The notes beneath the pieces were generated by a model. That model did not search any database and had not been told where the DNA came from. It saw nothing but the letters and a program-made list of their open reading frames with translations. Positions 32,825 through 41,304 of a DNA stretch of 64,000 bases are shown one piece after another. This DNA comes from Fulvivirga imtechensis AK7. Its GTDB lineage: Bacteria > Bacteroidota > Bacteroidia > Cytophagales > Cyclobacteriaceae. The position numbers and the translations under genes are program-made. How positions within the stretch are numbered: position 1 is the first letter of the stretch; each line of letters begins with the position of its first letter. The DNA lies in contig NZ_AMZN01000048.1 of assembly GCF_000331535.1 (NCBI RefSeq), positions 34,722 to 98,721 on the forward strand. The letters run 5' to 3'.

Positions 32825-33408
32825 AATTCAATAAAATTTTTGATGATCTGCTCGCCCTGTTTGCCTGATTTTTCAGGGTGGAACTGGGTAGCATAAAAAT
32901 TATTTTTCTGAAGCGCCGCACTAAAGGGCAGTATATAGTCGCAAGTAGCCACAGTCTCTTCTATAACAGGCACGTAGTAGCTATGGACAAAATACATGTG
33001 CCTGTCGACTACATTTTGTGATATCCAACCGCTGTTTTTTGGGGTCAGGTTATTCCAACCCATGTGTGGTACTTTTTCACCCTTTTTGCTTCGAAACTTC
33101 TTTACTGATATGTTGAAGACGCCCATGCATTGCGTATCATTTTCCTCAGAGTGGTCACACATCAGTTGCATCCCCAGGCAAATGCCCAATACTGGTTGTT
33201 GAAGAGTTGGAATTAGCCGATCCAATCCAAGCTCCTGGAGGTGCCGCATAGTACTGCTTGCCTCCCCAACACCCGGAAAGATCACTTTATCTGCACTTTG
33301 GATCTCTTCAAAATTGCTGGTTAAAACAGGAGTGATACCCAATCGCTCAAGTGCATAGATCACGGATTGGGTGTTTCCTGCGTTATATTTTATAATTACT
33401 GTTTTCAT
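32821..33408 (-). CDS. hisH: Imidazole glycerol phosphate synthase, glutaminase subunit
   Basis: A 195-residue class I glutamine amidotransferase. KVIFPGVGEASSTMRHL is the oxyanion/hydrolase strand, PVLGICLGMQLMCDHSEE carries the nucleophilic Cys, VPHMGWNNL is the HisH-specific interface strand and FYATQFHPEKSGKQG carries the catalytic His-Glu. It supplies ammonia to HisF. A 104-bp spacer with dispersed repeats separates it from hisB upstream. Confidence 0.97.
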   Translation of the reverse strand: MKTVIIKYNAGNTQSVIYALERLGITPVLTSNFEEIQSADKVIFPGVGEASSTMRHLQELGLDRLIPTLQQPVLGICLGMQLMCDHSEENDTQCMGVFNISVKKFRSKKGEKVPHMGWNNLTPKNSGWISQNVVDRHMYFVHSYYVPVIEETVATCDYILPFSAALQKNNFYATQFHPEKSGKQGEQIIKNFIEL

Positions 33409-33512
33409 TTTTTGTGTACGTTAGTCATTAAGAAAGTCATCCCGTCTTAGTAAGTTTCTTCACTATTGTTCAGAATGACCTGAAAAAAGTAGGGCGAGCG
33501 TAAGTTCTTTTG
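33409..33512 (-). repeat. Dispersed repeat between hisB and hisH
   Basis: The piece 33430-33482 read on the minus strand (aggtcattctgaac, aagaaacttactaag, gggatgac) is related to the repeats at 4850-4890 and 29410-29440. It is the only untranslated interruption longer than 15 bp within the his operon. Confidence 0.5.
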
Positions 33513-34634
33513 CTACAAAACCCCCTTTGTACTCGGTAACTGATAGTTCCCTGCTTCTTTTTTCACTGCCATTTTTATAGCTTTTGCAAATGCTTTAAAA
33601 ATGGCTTCTATTTTATGATGTTCATTTTCTCCGGCCACTTTGATATTCAGGTTACATTTCGCAGCATCGGAAAACGACTTAAAGAAGTGATAGAACATCT
33701 CCGTAGGCATTTTCCCTACCATTTCTCTTTTAAAGTCTGCCTCCCAAACGATCCAGTTCCTCCCCCCGAAATCAATAGCCACCTGAGCCAAAGCATCGTC
33801 CATAGGAAGGCAGAAGCCGTACCTTTCGATACCTCGTTTACTTCCCAGAGCTTTGATAAAAGCCTCTCCAAGAGCAATGGCCGTATCTTCAATGGTGTGG
33901 TGTTCGTCCACTTCAAGGTCACCGATGGTGGTTATTCTAAGATCTACCAAACCGTGTTTTGCAATCTGGTCGAGCATATGATCAAAAAATGCGATTCCAG
34001 TTTTAACATCACTGTTGCCATTGCCATCCAAATTTACCTCTACGTCTATATTTGTCTCTCTGGTATTTCGTCTAACTATTGCCTTTCGTGGCTGCCCTGC
34101 CAGGAAGTTATAGATATCTTCCCAGGACCTGGTAGTGATCGAGCAGCAGCCTGAAAGATCATCCTTTTCAAGGCTGGCTTGTAGCGAGCCATCATTTATC
34201 AATATACCACTGCATCTGAGGTTGCGGGCAAGCATTACATCGCTCGTCCTGTCTCCAATTACAAACGAATTAGCGAGATCGTAACCATCAGCTAAGTATT
34301 TCGATAAAAGCGCTGTCCCTGGTTTTCTGGTGGGTTGATTGTCCTCCGGTTTTGTTCTGTCAATAATAATATCATTAAACGCTATACCTTCGTTTCGCAG
34401 GGTCTCAAGCATGCGGTTATGAGCCGGCCAAAAGGTGTCTTCCGGAAAGCTGTCTGTGCCCAGTCCATCCTGGTTCGTTACCATCACCAGTTCATAATCA
34501 AGCTCCCTGCAAATTTTTCCTAGCCAGGTAAAAACGCCCGGATAATACTCCAGCTTTTCAAGGCTGTCGATCTGTTCATCTTCCGGCTCGATGATCAACG
34601 TGCCATCACGATCTATAAAAAGTACTTTTTTCAT
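33513..34634 (-). CDS. hisB: Bifunctional histidinol-phosphatase / imidazoleglycerol-phosphate dehydratase
   Basis: A 373-residue fusion. Residues 1-165 are an HAD-type histidinol phosphatase with [14 protein letters not shown] (Asp nucleophile and general acid), VMVTNQDG and [11 protein letters not shown]. Residues 185-373 are the dehydratase with its two-metal His/Glu motifs: [51 protein letters not shown] and [18 protein letters not shown]. This makes steps six and eight in one chain, as in E. coli and many Bacteroidota. It overlaps hisC by 4 bp. Confidence 0.98.
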   Translation of the reverse strand: MKKVLFIDRDGTLIIEPEDEQIDSLEKLEYYPGVFTWLGKICRELDYELVMVTNQDGLGTDSFPEDTFWPAHNRMLETLRNEGIAFNDIIIDRTKPEDNQPTRKPGTALLSKYLADGYDLANSFVIGDRTSDVMLARNLRCSGILINDGSLQASLEKDDLSGCCSITTRSWEDIYNFLAGQPRKAIVRRNTRETNIDVEVNLDGNGNSDVKTGIAFFDHMLDQIAKHGLVDLRITTIGDLEVDEHHTIEDTAIALGEAFIKALGSKRGIERYGFCLPMDDALAQVAIDFGGRNWIVWEADFKREMVGKMPTEMFYHFFKSFSDAAKCNLNIKVAGENEHHKIEAIFKAFAKAIKMAVKKEAGNYQLPSTKGVL

Positions 34635-35665
34635 GATTGATATTTTCTTAATGCTGTAAGTAGTGTTTTGTTCTCCTTTTCTGTACCTACTGATATCCGC
34701 AGGCAGTTTTCACAGTATTTAACTTTTGTCCGGTCTCTCACGATAATTTCTTTTTCTATAAGATACTTAAATATATCAGAAGCCTGGTGAAACCGTACTA
34801 ACAGAAAATTGCTATTGCTGGGAAAAACCTTTTCTACTATGGGTAAGCTGGATAATTCCCTTTCAAGCCATTCTCTTTGCTGAAGGATGAGCTTCACCTC
34901 ATCGGCCACTCTTTCCGGTTTTCCGAGCTTTTTCAGCGCTTCAGTTTGCGTGAGTGCATTAATGTTGTAAGGTGGTTTCACCTTATTGAATACATTAATC
35001 AGTTCTTCGGAGGCATATGCCATCCCCAGTCTCAAGCCCGCCATGCCCCAGGCCTTCGAGAAGGTTTGTAGTACGATTAAATTGTTGAACTTATTCAACA
35101 TACCGGTAAAAGATGGGGTTGATGAGAAGTCTATGTAAGCTTCGTCAACAACTACAATTCCGTCAAAATCTTCCAATAACTTAATCACCTGGTTTTGATC
35201 CAGGGCATTTCCGGATGGGTTGTTGGGAGAGCAAACAAAGGCGACCCTGGTGTTTGCGTCTGCTGCCATAAGCATATCATCTGCAAAAAGCTCAAATTCT
35301 GACGATAGAGGAGTTTTTTTTATCGCGATGTTGTTGATAGCCGCTGAAACCTGATACATTCCGTAGGTGGGTTCCGGGGTGATAATGTTGTCTTTCCCCG
35401 GTTCACAAAACATCCTGATGATCAGATCGATGGCTTCATCGCTGCCATTTCCCAGGAAGATTTGCTTTTCAGAAAGGTTTTTCAGCTTTGCCAGCTCCTT
35501 CTTTACTGCCCGCTGATACGGATCCGGGTACCTGTTCATGCCAGTTTGGTAGGGGTTCTCATTAGCATCAAGAAATACCTCACCATCACCCTCAAACTCG
35601 TCACGAGCAGAAGAATAGGGTTGCAGGTTGAGTATGTTCGGTCTTATTTTCTCTAAAGCGTTCAT
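34631..35665 (-). CDS. hisC: Histidinol-phosphate aminotransferase
   Basis: A 344-residue fold-type I PLP aminotransferase. It has [17 protein letters not shown] at the N-terminus (substrate side), [35 protein letters not shown] and the PLP lysine in [20 protein letters not shown]. It makes histidinol phosphate from imidazole acetol phosphate with glutamate. It lies 11 bp after hisD and overlaps hisB by 4 bp. Confidence 0.97.
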   Translation of the reverse strand: MNALEKIRPNILNLQPYSSARDEFEGDGEVFLDANENPYQTGMNRYPDPYQRAVKKELAKLKNLSEKQIFLGNGSDEAIDLIIRMFCEPGKDNIITPEPTYGMYQVSAAINNIAIKKTPLSSEFELFADDMLMAADANTRVAFVCSPNNPSGNALDQNQVIKLLEDFDGIVVVDEAYIDFSSTPSFTGMLNKFNNLIVLQTFSKAWGMAGLRLGMAYASEELINVFNKVKPPYNINALTQTEALKKLGKPERVADEVKLILQQREWLERELSSLPIVEKVFPSNSNFLLVRFHQASDIFKYLIEKEIIVRDRTKVKYCENCLRISVGTEKENKTLLTALRKYQS

Positions 35666-35676
35666 TGTTCGATTTT

Positions 35677-36951
35677 TTATGCCATTCTTATGGTTACAGC
35701 CCTTTTGTGAGCCAAAAGCTGTTCAGCCTCTGCCATTTGTTCAATCGCTGGCCCTAAATTTTGAATACCTGCCTGTGTGATCTTTTGAAAGGTGATCTGC
35801 TTGACAAAGCTATCAAGAGAAACACCGCTGTAAGCTCTTGCAGTCCCGTTGGTTGGGAGGGTGTGATTGGTGCCGGAGGCGTAGTCTCCGGCTGATTCCG
35901 GTGTATAATTGCCTAAAAAAACGGAACCTGCGTTTAACACTTTTTCAGCCGCATCCTCAGCATTTTCTGTAGCAATGATCAAATGCTCTGGTGCATAATA
36001 ATTGCTCAGCTTCAGGGCTTCATTAATGTCTTTTACCAGAATCGCTTTGCTGTTTGAAAGACTGGCTTTTGCGATCTCCTTTCTGGGTAGGTCCCTGATC
36101 TGTGTTTGCATTTCCTCATTTACACTTTTGATCAGGTATTCGTCTGTTCCAAAAAGGATCACCTGGCTGTCCCGGCCGTGTTCTGCCTGCGACAGCAGGT
36201 CAGCGGCTATAAAAGCAGGGTTGGCAGAAGCATCGGCAATAATGGCCAGTTCAGAAGGTCCTGCCGGCATATCTATTGCCACTCCATCCAGGCTTACCAT
36301 CTGCTTGGCAGCCGTCACATATTGATTTCCGGGCCCGAATATTTTGTCTGCTTTGGGAATGCTCTCAGTGCCATACGCCATGGCGGCTATAGCTTGTGCT
36401 CCGCCAACTTTATACACTTTGGTTACTCCGGTAAGTTGGGCTGCATAAAGTATTGCCGAATTGATGCTTCCTTCCCGGTCGGGAGGGGTGCAAAGGATGA
36501 TCTCACTGCACCCGGCTATGGTGGCGGGTATGGCTAGCATGAGTACCGTTGAAAATAATGGAGCAGTACCCCCGGGGATGTAAATGCCGACTTTTTCGAT
36601 GGCCACAGCCTTCCTCCAGCAAGTGACCCCCTGCGATGTTTCTACAGGTTTTTCAACTCTTTTTTGGCTGCTGTGAAACTTGAGAATGTTTTCGGCAGCG
36701 ACCTGAATGGCATTCTTTAATTCATCGCTGACCGCGTTGGTTGCAGCATCAAATTCCTGCTTGCTAACTATGAGTGTATCCAGTTTTACTTTATCAAACT
36801 TTTCATTGAGCTCAAAAAGCGCCTGGTCACCGCACTGGCGAACCCGGGTAATAATGTTTTTGACAATACTTTCAAGGTAATCCGCTTCGAAAGAGGGCCG
36901 TTTTAAAAGCTCCTCTAATTCTGATGGGTTTGGGTATTTTATAATATTCAT
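35677..36951 (-). CDS. hisD: Histidinol dehydrogenase
   Basis: A 424-residue zinc enzyme oxidising histidinol to histidine with two NAD+. Motifs: VGIYIPGGTAPLFSTVLMLAIPA, GGAQAIAAMAYGTESIPKADKIFGPGNQYVTAAKQ, DMPAGPSELAIIAD, LSQAEHGRDSQVILF (zinc ligands Gln/His), NYYAPEHLII (catalytic Glu-His), SAGDYASGTNHTLPT and the final zinc His. Standard length. It sits 10 bp after hisG. Confidence 0.98.
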   Translation of the reverse strand: MNIIKYPNPSELEELLKRPSFEADYLESIVKNIITRVRQCGDQALFELNEKFDKVKLDTLIVSKQEFDAATNAVSDELKNAIQVAAENILKFHSSQKRVEKPVETSQGVTCWRKAVAIEKVGIYIPGGTAPLFSTVLMLAIPATIAGCSEIILCTPPDREGSINSAILYAAQLTGVTKVYKVGGAQAIAAMAYGTESIPKADKIFGPGNQYVTAAKQMVSLDGVAIDMPAGPSELAIIADASANPAFIAADLLSQAEHGRDSQVILFGTDEYLIKSVNEEMQTQIRDLPRKEIAKASLSNSKAILVKDINEALKLSNYYAPEHLIIATENAEDAAEKVLNAGSVFLGNYTPESAGDYASGTNHTLPTNGTARAYSGVSLDSFVKQITFQKITQAGIQNLGPAIEQMAEAEQLLAHKRAVTIRMA

Positions 36952-36961
36952 AATGGTCGTA

Positions 36962-37822
36962 TTAGATGATCATTTTTTCAATAGGAACTACAAGTATGCC
37001 TTGTGCGCCAAGGGCTTTAAGCTGGTCTATGATGGCCCAAAACTCATTTTCATTGACCACTGAGTGTAGGGAAGACCATCCTTCCTGTTGCAGTGGTGTT
37101 ACAGTTGGGCTTTTCATGCCGGGAAGCACCTTGGTTATGGCTTCTATGGATTCGTTGGGCGAGTTGAGTAACAAATACTTGTTGTTTTTAGCTGTATTAA
37201 CAGCCTTGATGCGAAAAATGAGTTTTTCCAGTAGCTCTTGTATTTCATTATCCAAGGAATTATTCGCAATAAGCACTGCTTCCGATCTCATCACGGTTTC
37301 TACCTCTTTAAGTCCGTTACTCAGCAGGGTGCTGCCGGTGCTTACAATGTCGCAGATGGCGTCAGCAAGGCCTATTCCCGGAGCTATTTCCACCGATCCA
37401 CTGATCTCATGGATCTCGGCATTGATATTTTTTTCCTTGAGGAATTTGTTGACAATGTTGGGATAGGAGGTGGCTATTTTTTTGCCTTCAAGTGAAGAAG
37501 GGCCATCATATTGCTTATCCTTGGAAACAGCAATGGCCAGCCGGCATTTACTGAAATCAAGGCGTTGTACAAGATCTACCTGCTTCTGCTTTTCTATGAA
37601 TACATTTTCCCCGACAATCCCGATATCGGCTACTTTGTCTTCCACATATTGCGGGATGTCGTCATCTCTTAGAAATAATATTTCCGCAGGGAAATTGAAA
37701 GTCTCAGCCTTCAAACGATTTGGACCGTTGCTGAAAGCCAACCCGCATTCCTTGAGGAGCTTGACTGACTGCTCCTGAAGTCTGCCTGATTTTTGGACTG
37801 CTATTCTGATTTTTTTGTTCAT
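36962..37822 (-). CDS. hisG: ATP phosphoribosyltransferase, long form
   Basis: A 286-residue enzyme for the first committed step. I start at MNKKIRIAVQKSGRLQEQS (37822), since the upstream ATG at 37840 overlaps the foot of the attenuator hairpin and adds residues not found in the family. The catalytic part has DIGIVGENVF and DAICDIVSTGSTLLSNGL (PRPP loop). The C-terminal ~75 residues are the ACT-like regulatory domain of long-form HisG, so no HisZ is needed and feedback by His is expected. First structural gene after the his attenuator. Confidence 0.97.
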   Translation of the reverse strand: MNKKIRIAVQKSGRLQEQSVKLLKECGLAFSNGPNRLKAETFNFPAEILFLRDDDIPQYVEDKVADIGIVGENVFIEKQKQVDLVQRLDFSKCRLAIAVSKDKQYDGPSSLEGKKIATSYPNIVNKFLKEKNINAEIHEISGSVEIAPGIGLADAICDIVSTGSTLLSNGLKEVETVMRSEAVLIANNSLDNEIQELLEKLIFRIKAVNTAKNNKYLLLNSPNESIEAITKVLPGMKSPTVTPLQQEGWSSLHSVVNENEFWAIIDQLKALGAQGILVVPIEKMII

Positions 37823-37840
37823 GATCATTAAAATTGACAA

Positions 37841-37873
37841 TAAAAAAAGGCTTGCCGCATGGCAAGCCTTTTT
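37841..37873 (-). terminator. his operon attenuator, intrinsic terminator
   Basis: On the minus strand the perfect stem AAAAAGGCTTGCC (37873-37861) pairs with GGCAAGCCTTTTT (37856-37844), with loop ATGC and a U-tract UUUUUUUAUU. It sits between the leader peptide and hisG. GCATGG in the leader (37915-37920 on the plus axis) can pair with CCATGC in the terminator loop and stem top (37857-37862) as a candidate antiterminator. Confidence 0.9.
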
Positions 37874-37898
37874 GTTTTAAATTAGTTTATATCTCTAG

Positions 37899-37979
37899 CT
37901 AAAACATATATCTCCCATGCATCAGATCGATGTTGAAATGATGATGGTGATGATGTAATGTGTTAGCGAATAATTGCAT
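37899..37979 (-). CDS. his operon leader peptide (six tandem His codons)
   Basis: A 26-residue frame starting ATG at 37979. It begins MQLFANTL, then has six consecutive His codons (37938-37955), then FNIDLMHGRYMF and a UAG stop at 37899. An intrinsic terminator follows 26 bp later, just before hisG. A ribosome stalled on the His codons would stop short of the candidate antiterminator GCATGG. A ribosome going on to the stop would cover it and allow termination. That is the enterobacterial his attenuator logic in a different phylum with a different sequence. Translation is inferred. Confidence 0.88.
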   Translation of the reverse strand: MQLFANTLHHHHHHFNIDLMHGRYMF

Positions 37980-38004
37980 TTGTTCCTTTTGTTGATACGA
38001 AATA

Positions 38005-38045
38005 AGGTAATTGAATTTTATGATGCAAACACTTTCATAGAATTT
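38005..38045 (-). promoter_or_regulatory. Candidate his operon promoter
   Basis: Read on the minus strand, a TTTG lies about 20 bp before TTATTTCG, a poor match to TAnnTTTG. The position, about 20-25 bp before the leader peptide start, is as expected. Weak by sequence, supported by context only. Confidence 0.35.
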
Positions 38046-38051
38046 TTCTTT

Positions 38052-39032
38052 TTACATACCCAATGACTGGTTCTCGATAGATGCCAGTTCGATCACTTTT
38101 TCGTACTCATCGGGGTTCAGGTCATTGAAGAAATAATGTACCGGGTTAATTCTTTTGTTGTTTTTGATCACTTCGTAGTGCAGGTGTGGGGCTGTAGACA
38201 GGCCTGTATTCCCTACATACCCTATAATCTGACCTCTTTTTACCTTTTGACCTTCTTCTACTTCAAACTCATGCATGTGTGCATACCTGGTTTTAAATCC
38301 GAAGCCATGATCGATCTCAACGAGCTTGCCATAGCCACTGAACCTTACTTTTACTTTGGTGACAGTTCCATCAGCCGTGGCATAAATGGGCGTGCCGATA
38401 GGAGCAGAGAAGTCAATACCGGTATGCATCTTCTTTACCTTGTAGACCGGGTGTATCCTGTTTCCAAATCCTGAGGCCAATCGTATTAGCTCTTTGTTGG
38501 ATATAGGCTGGATGGCCGGGATAGCAGCGAACATTTTCGCCTTATTATCAGCTAACTGCACTATATCATCATAGCTTTTCGATTGGATGTACATCTTCCT
38601 TTTAAGCTTATCAACAGTTTCTGACAGGCTAAGAATTAGCTCTTTGTGGTCTATATTTTTATTCCGGATCTCCGCATAACGGTCAACACCTCCAATGCCG
38701 GCATCCCGGATGGAGGGATCTATAGGTTCTGCTCCGAGCACCACCCGGTAAATATCATCATCACGTTTTTCCAGGGCTGCCAGTATTTTGTTCAGCTTAT
38801 TTACTTCTGCATTGAGGTTTTCATAGTAATATTCCAACTCTGCCACTTCATTTTTCAGCATTACTTCTTTAGGAGATTCAAAGTAGCTGTTGTATAGCAT
38901 CAGCAAGCCTACGGCTACGGCAACGATCAGAGAAGATAAGCCAAGGAAATTAAGTATAACATCCTGTGTTTTAACCTTAACGCGCTCGTACTTACATGTT
39001 TCTGTGTCGTAATAGTATTTAATTCGTGCCAT
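38052..39032 (-). CDS. M23 family peptidoglycan metallopeptidase (LytM-like)
   Basis: A 326-residue inner-membrane protein. One membrane span at about residues 30-52 follows a short cytoplasmic basic part. A periplasmic coiled coil (about 60-165) precedes the peptidase domain. The LytM domain (about 190-305) has SGFGNRIHPVYKVKKMHTGIDFSAPIGTPIYATADGTV, with the His/Asp zinc ligands, and GLSTAPHLHYEVIKN, with the catalytic HxH. It should cut peptide crosslinks during wall growth. Three bp separate it from mog upstream. Confidence 0.93.
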   Translation of the reverse strand: MARIKYYYDTETCKYERVKVKTQDVILNFLGLSSLIVAVAVGLLMLYNSYFESPKEVMLKNEVAELEYYYENLNAEVNKLNKILAALEKRDDDIYRVVLGAEPIDPSIRDAGIGGVDRYAEIRNKNIDHKELILSLSETVDKLKRKMYIQSKSYDDIVQLADNKAKMFAAIPAIQPISNKELIRLASGFGNRIHPVYKVKKMHTGIDFSAPIGTPIYATADGTVTKVKVRFSGYGKLVEIDHGFGFKTRYAHMHEFEVEEGQKVKRGQIIGYVGNTGLSTAPHLHYEVIKNNKRINPVHYFFNDLNPDEYEKVIELASIENQSLGM

Positions 39033-39035
39033 ATC

Positions 39036-39569
39036 TTAATGTTGTTTAGGCCTGAACACCTTAACCACTTCATCATTGCATTCGATATAGGGGCCTTCCA
39101 GCAGATCTATACAATAAGGAATTGCCGGAAACACTGCATCTAAACACTCACGTATAGATTTTGGTTTCCCTGGTAGGTTGACTATCAAGGTCTTATTTCG
39201 GATACCTGCCGTCTGTCGTGATAGAATAGCGGTAGGTACGTACTTCAAACTTTCCTGCCGCATCAGTTCTCCAAAACCCGGCATCATCTTATCACAAACG
39301 GCTTCAGTAGCTTCGGGTGTTACGTCTCTTTTAGCAGGGCCGGTACCACCGGAAGTGATGATCAGGCAGCAACTTTTCTCATCTGCCATTTCTATCATCT
39401 TTTGTTGCAACAACTCCTGCTCATCAGGCAGCACAGCATACTCGCTTTCCCACTCCGATGTTATATATTCATCCAGCGTTTCCACAATAGCCTTTCCGGG
39501 AAGGTCTTCATAAATTCCCTGGCTGGCCCGATCAGAAACATTGATTATGCCTATTCTAGCTTTTTGCAT
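39036..39569 (-). CDS. mog: Molybdenum cofactor biosynthesis protein (Mog/MoaB family)
   Basis: A 177-residue member of the MogA/MoaB/CinA fold. It has IGIINVSDRASQGIYEDLPG, LIITSGGTGPAKRDVTPEAT (the MPT-binding GGTG loop), MPGFGELMRQESLKYVPTAILSRQTAGIRNKTLIVNLPGKPKSIRECL and the closing YCIDLL. In molybdenum cofactor synthesis this protein adenylylates molybdopterin. Other moa or mod genes are not in the window. It overlaps trhO by 14 bp. Confidence 0.93.
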   Translation of the reverse strand: MQKARIGIINVSDRASQGIYEDLPGKAIVETLDEYITSEWESEYAVLPDEQELLQQKMIEMADEKSCCLIITSGGTGPAKRDVTPEATEAVCDKMMPGFGELMRQESLKYVPTAILSRQTAGIRNKTLIVNLPGKPKSIRECLDAVFPAIPYCIDLLEGPYIECNDEVVKVFRPKQH

Positions 39570-40596
39570 AACTCTTGAATAGTAACTTTTCCGAACGGCC
39601 TTTTTTGAATACCTGCCGACCTTTATTCAACCCCTTTCTTATCTCCTTTTGATGCTCTTCAGGTAAATTTATTATATCCTTACATTCCGGTGAGCAACAT
39701 CCCTGATGTTTTTCAGCACACTCACTGCACTGGATAAAAAGCAGATGACATCCATCATTTTTGCAGTTCGTGTGGTCGTCACATGGATTTCCACATTGGT
39801 GGCACACGCTTATGACCTCCTCGGAAATACGCTCACCCAGTCTTTCATCGAAAACAAAGTTTTTTCCAACAAATTTATTTTCAAGGCCCTGATTTTTTAC
39901 CTGGCGAGCGTACTCAATAATGCCGCCATCTAACTGAAAAACATTTTTGAAGCCTTTATGTTTATAGTAGGCGCTGGCCTTCTCGCAGCGTATACCCCCT
40001 GTGCAGTACATGATTATATTCTTATCCTTTTTGTCCTCCAGCATTTCTTCTACAACAGGCAGCGCCTCCCTAAAAGTGTCTACATCCGGGCAGATAGCAT
40101 TTTTAAAATGACCTACTTCACTTTCGTAGTGGTTACGCATATCCACAATGATAGTGTTCGGATCACCGGAGAGGTTATTGAATTCCTCTGCGGAAAGGTG
40201 GGTGCCTTTGTTAGTTACGTCAAAGGTGGCATCGTTAAGTCCATCTGCAACTATCTTCTTCTTCACTTGTATTTTTAACTTGAAAAAGGACTTCCCATCA
40301 TCATCTACAGCTATATTGAGTCTGGTGCCGTTCAGTTGGGCAGACATATTCATATATCCTTCAAAAGCTTCAAACCGATCTTCGGGCACACTAATCTGTG
40401 CATTAACACCTTCATGAGCTACATAAATACGGCCCAGCACACCCAGATTACTAAGATCGATATAAAGTTGGTCTCTAAAAGCTTCGGGATCCTGAATGTT
40501 GAGGTATTTGTAAAATGAAAGCGTTACTCTCTGCTCCTCACTTTCCCTCAATTTCTCTTTTAAGATTTTTTTGTTTACTCGGTTATGTAATATCAT
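39556..40596 (-). CDS. trhO: tRNA uridine(34) hydroxylase, rhodanese family
   Basis: A 346-residue protein of the YceA/TrhO family, which hydroxylates U34 of tRNA using oxygen to begin ho5U/cmo5U modification. The N-terminal domain has TLSFYKYLNIQDPEAFRDQLY and VLGRIYVAHEGVNAQISVPE. The rhodanese domain has IIVDMRNHYESEVGHFKNAICPDVDTFREALP and the active Cys in IIMYCTGGIRCEKASAYYKHKGF. The C-terminus is a Cys-rich metal-binding tail (CHQCGNPCDDHTNC ... CSECAEKHQGCCSPEC) as in the longer members. Confidence 0.95.
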   Translation of the reverse strand: MILHNRVNKKILKEKLRESEEQRVTLSFYKYLNIQDPEAFRDQLYIDLSNLGVLGRIYVAHEGVNAQISVPEDRFEAFEGYMNMSAQLNGTRLNIAVDDDGKSFFKLKIQVKKKIVADGLNDATFDVTNKGTHLSAEEFNNLSGDPNTIIVDMRNHYESEVGHFKNAICPDVDTFREALPVVEEMLEDKKDKNIIMYCTGGIRCEKASAYYKHKGFKNVFQLDGGIIEYARQVKNQGLENKFVGKNFVFDERLGERISEEVISVCHQCGNPCDDHTNCKNDGCHLLFIQCSECAEKHQGCCSPECKDIINLPEEHQKEIRKGLNKGRQVFKKGRSEKLLFKSYAKS

Positions 40597-40680
40597 TTTG
40601 CAAGAATGATTTTGTTTTAATCCGCAAAGATAACAATAAGATTTAAGAAAAATTCAGAAATATAAAGCCCTTACGGATAT

Positions 40681-41304
40681 TTAGAACTTTGGTTCGAGTT
40701 GTCCACGCAGTAGTTTATTATATTCTTCACAGGTAAGGTAACCATGGTCATCGCTGTATGGACATGCTTTGTAGGTATCTCCAAAGGCGCCTTTTGTGAT
40801 AATTACGCCCTTGCCTTTGCATACCGGACATATCACCTTTCCGGAAGGGCCGCAGTCGATATCATAGCTGGTGGTAAGTATATTCTGGGCTTCTTTTCTT
40901 TCACCCTCACGAACCACCAGAAATGCTTCTTTGGATCTATCCAGGTATTCAATGGATTCGTCATAAAACTGGCCGGTTGTTCCACGTAATTGAATATACT
41001 TGTTAAGCCAGTCTATGCTTTGGGTATATTTTCCCAGGTAAAAGGAATTTTTGCCAAAGTAAAAGCACAGATCGGTAGGGACTACCTTGGCAGACTTCAG
41101 GACCTCCTTAAAACGGGTGTTGGCCTCTTCATGTTTGCCATCCGCCATCAGTTCAACACCCTGGTCCATGATCCTCATAAGTTCGGCATGCTTTGCTTGC
41201 TCTGCATTGCGGACCTGCTGGTTGATCTTTTCTTGTTGTGTTAACTGTGCATAGCTGAAGCAACTGTAGCATGTAAATAACAATACTAAAAATCTATTCA
41301 TCAA
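40681..41304 (-). CDS. Secreted hypothetical protein with TPR-like helices and a DnaJ-type zinc motif
   Basis: A 207-residue protein with a signal peptide (residues 1-20, FSYAQ). The middle has helix pairs of TPR type (HAELMRIMDQGVELMADGKHEEANTRFKEVLK and FYFGKNSFYLGKYTQSIDWLNKYIQL). The C-terminus holds VICPVCKGKGVI, a CxxCxGxG zinc knuckle like those of DnaJ, followed by KACPYSDDHGYLTCEEYNKL with two further cysteines. So a periplasmic zinc-binding protein is likely, with unknown role. It overlaps the 3' end of the ACMSD-like gene by 11 bp and is probably translated with it. Confidence 0.75.
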   Translation of the reverse strand: MMNRFLVLLFTCYSCFSYAQLTQQEKINQQVRNAEQAKHAELMRIMDQGVELMADGKHEEANTRFKEVLKSAKVVPTDLCFYFGKNSFYLGKYTQSIDWLNKYIQLRGTTGQFYDESIEYLDRSKEAFLVVREGERKEAQNILTTSYDIDCGPSGKVICPVCKGKGVIITKGAFGDTYKACPYSDDHGYLTCEEYNKLLRGQLEPKF

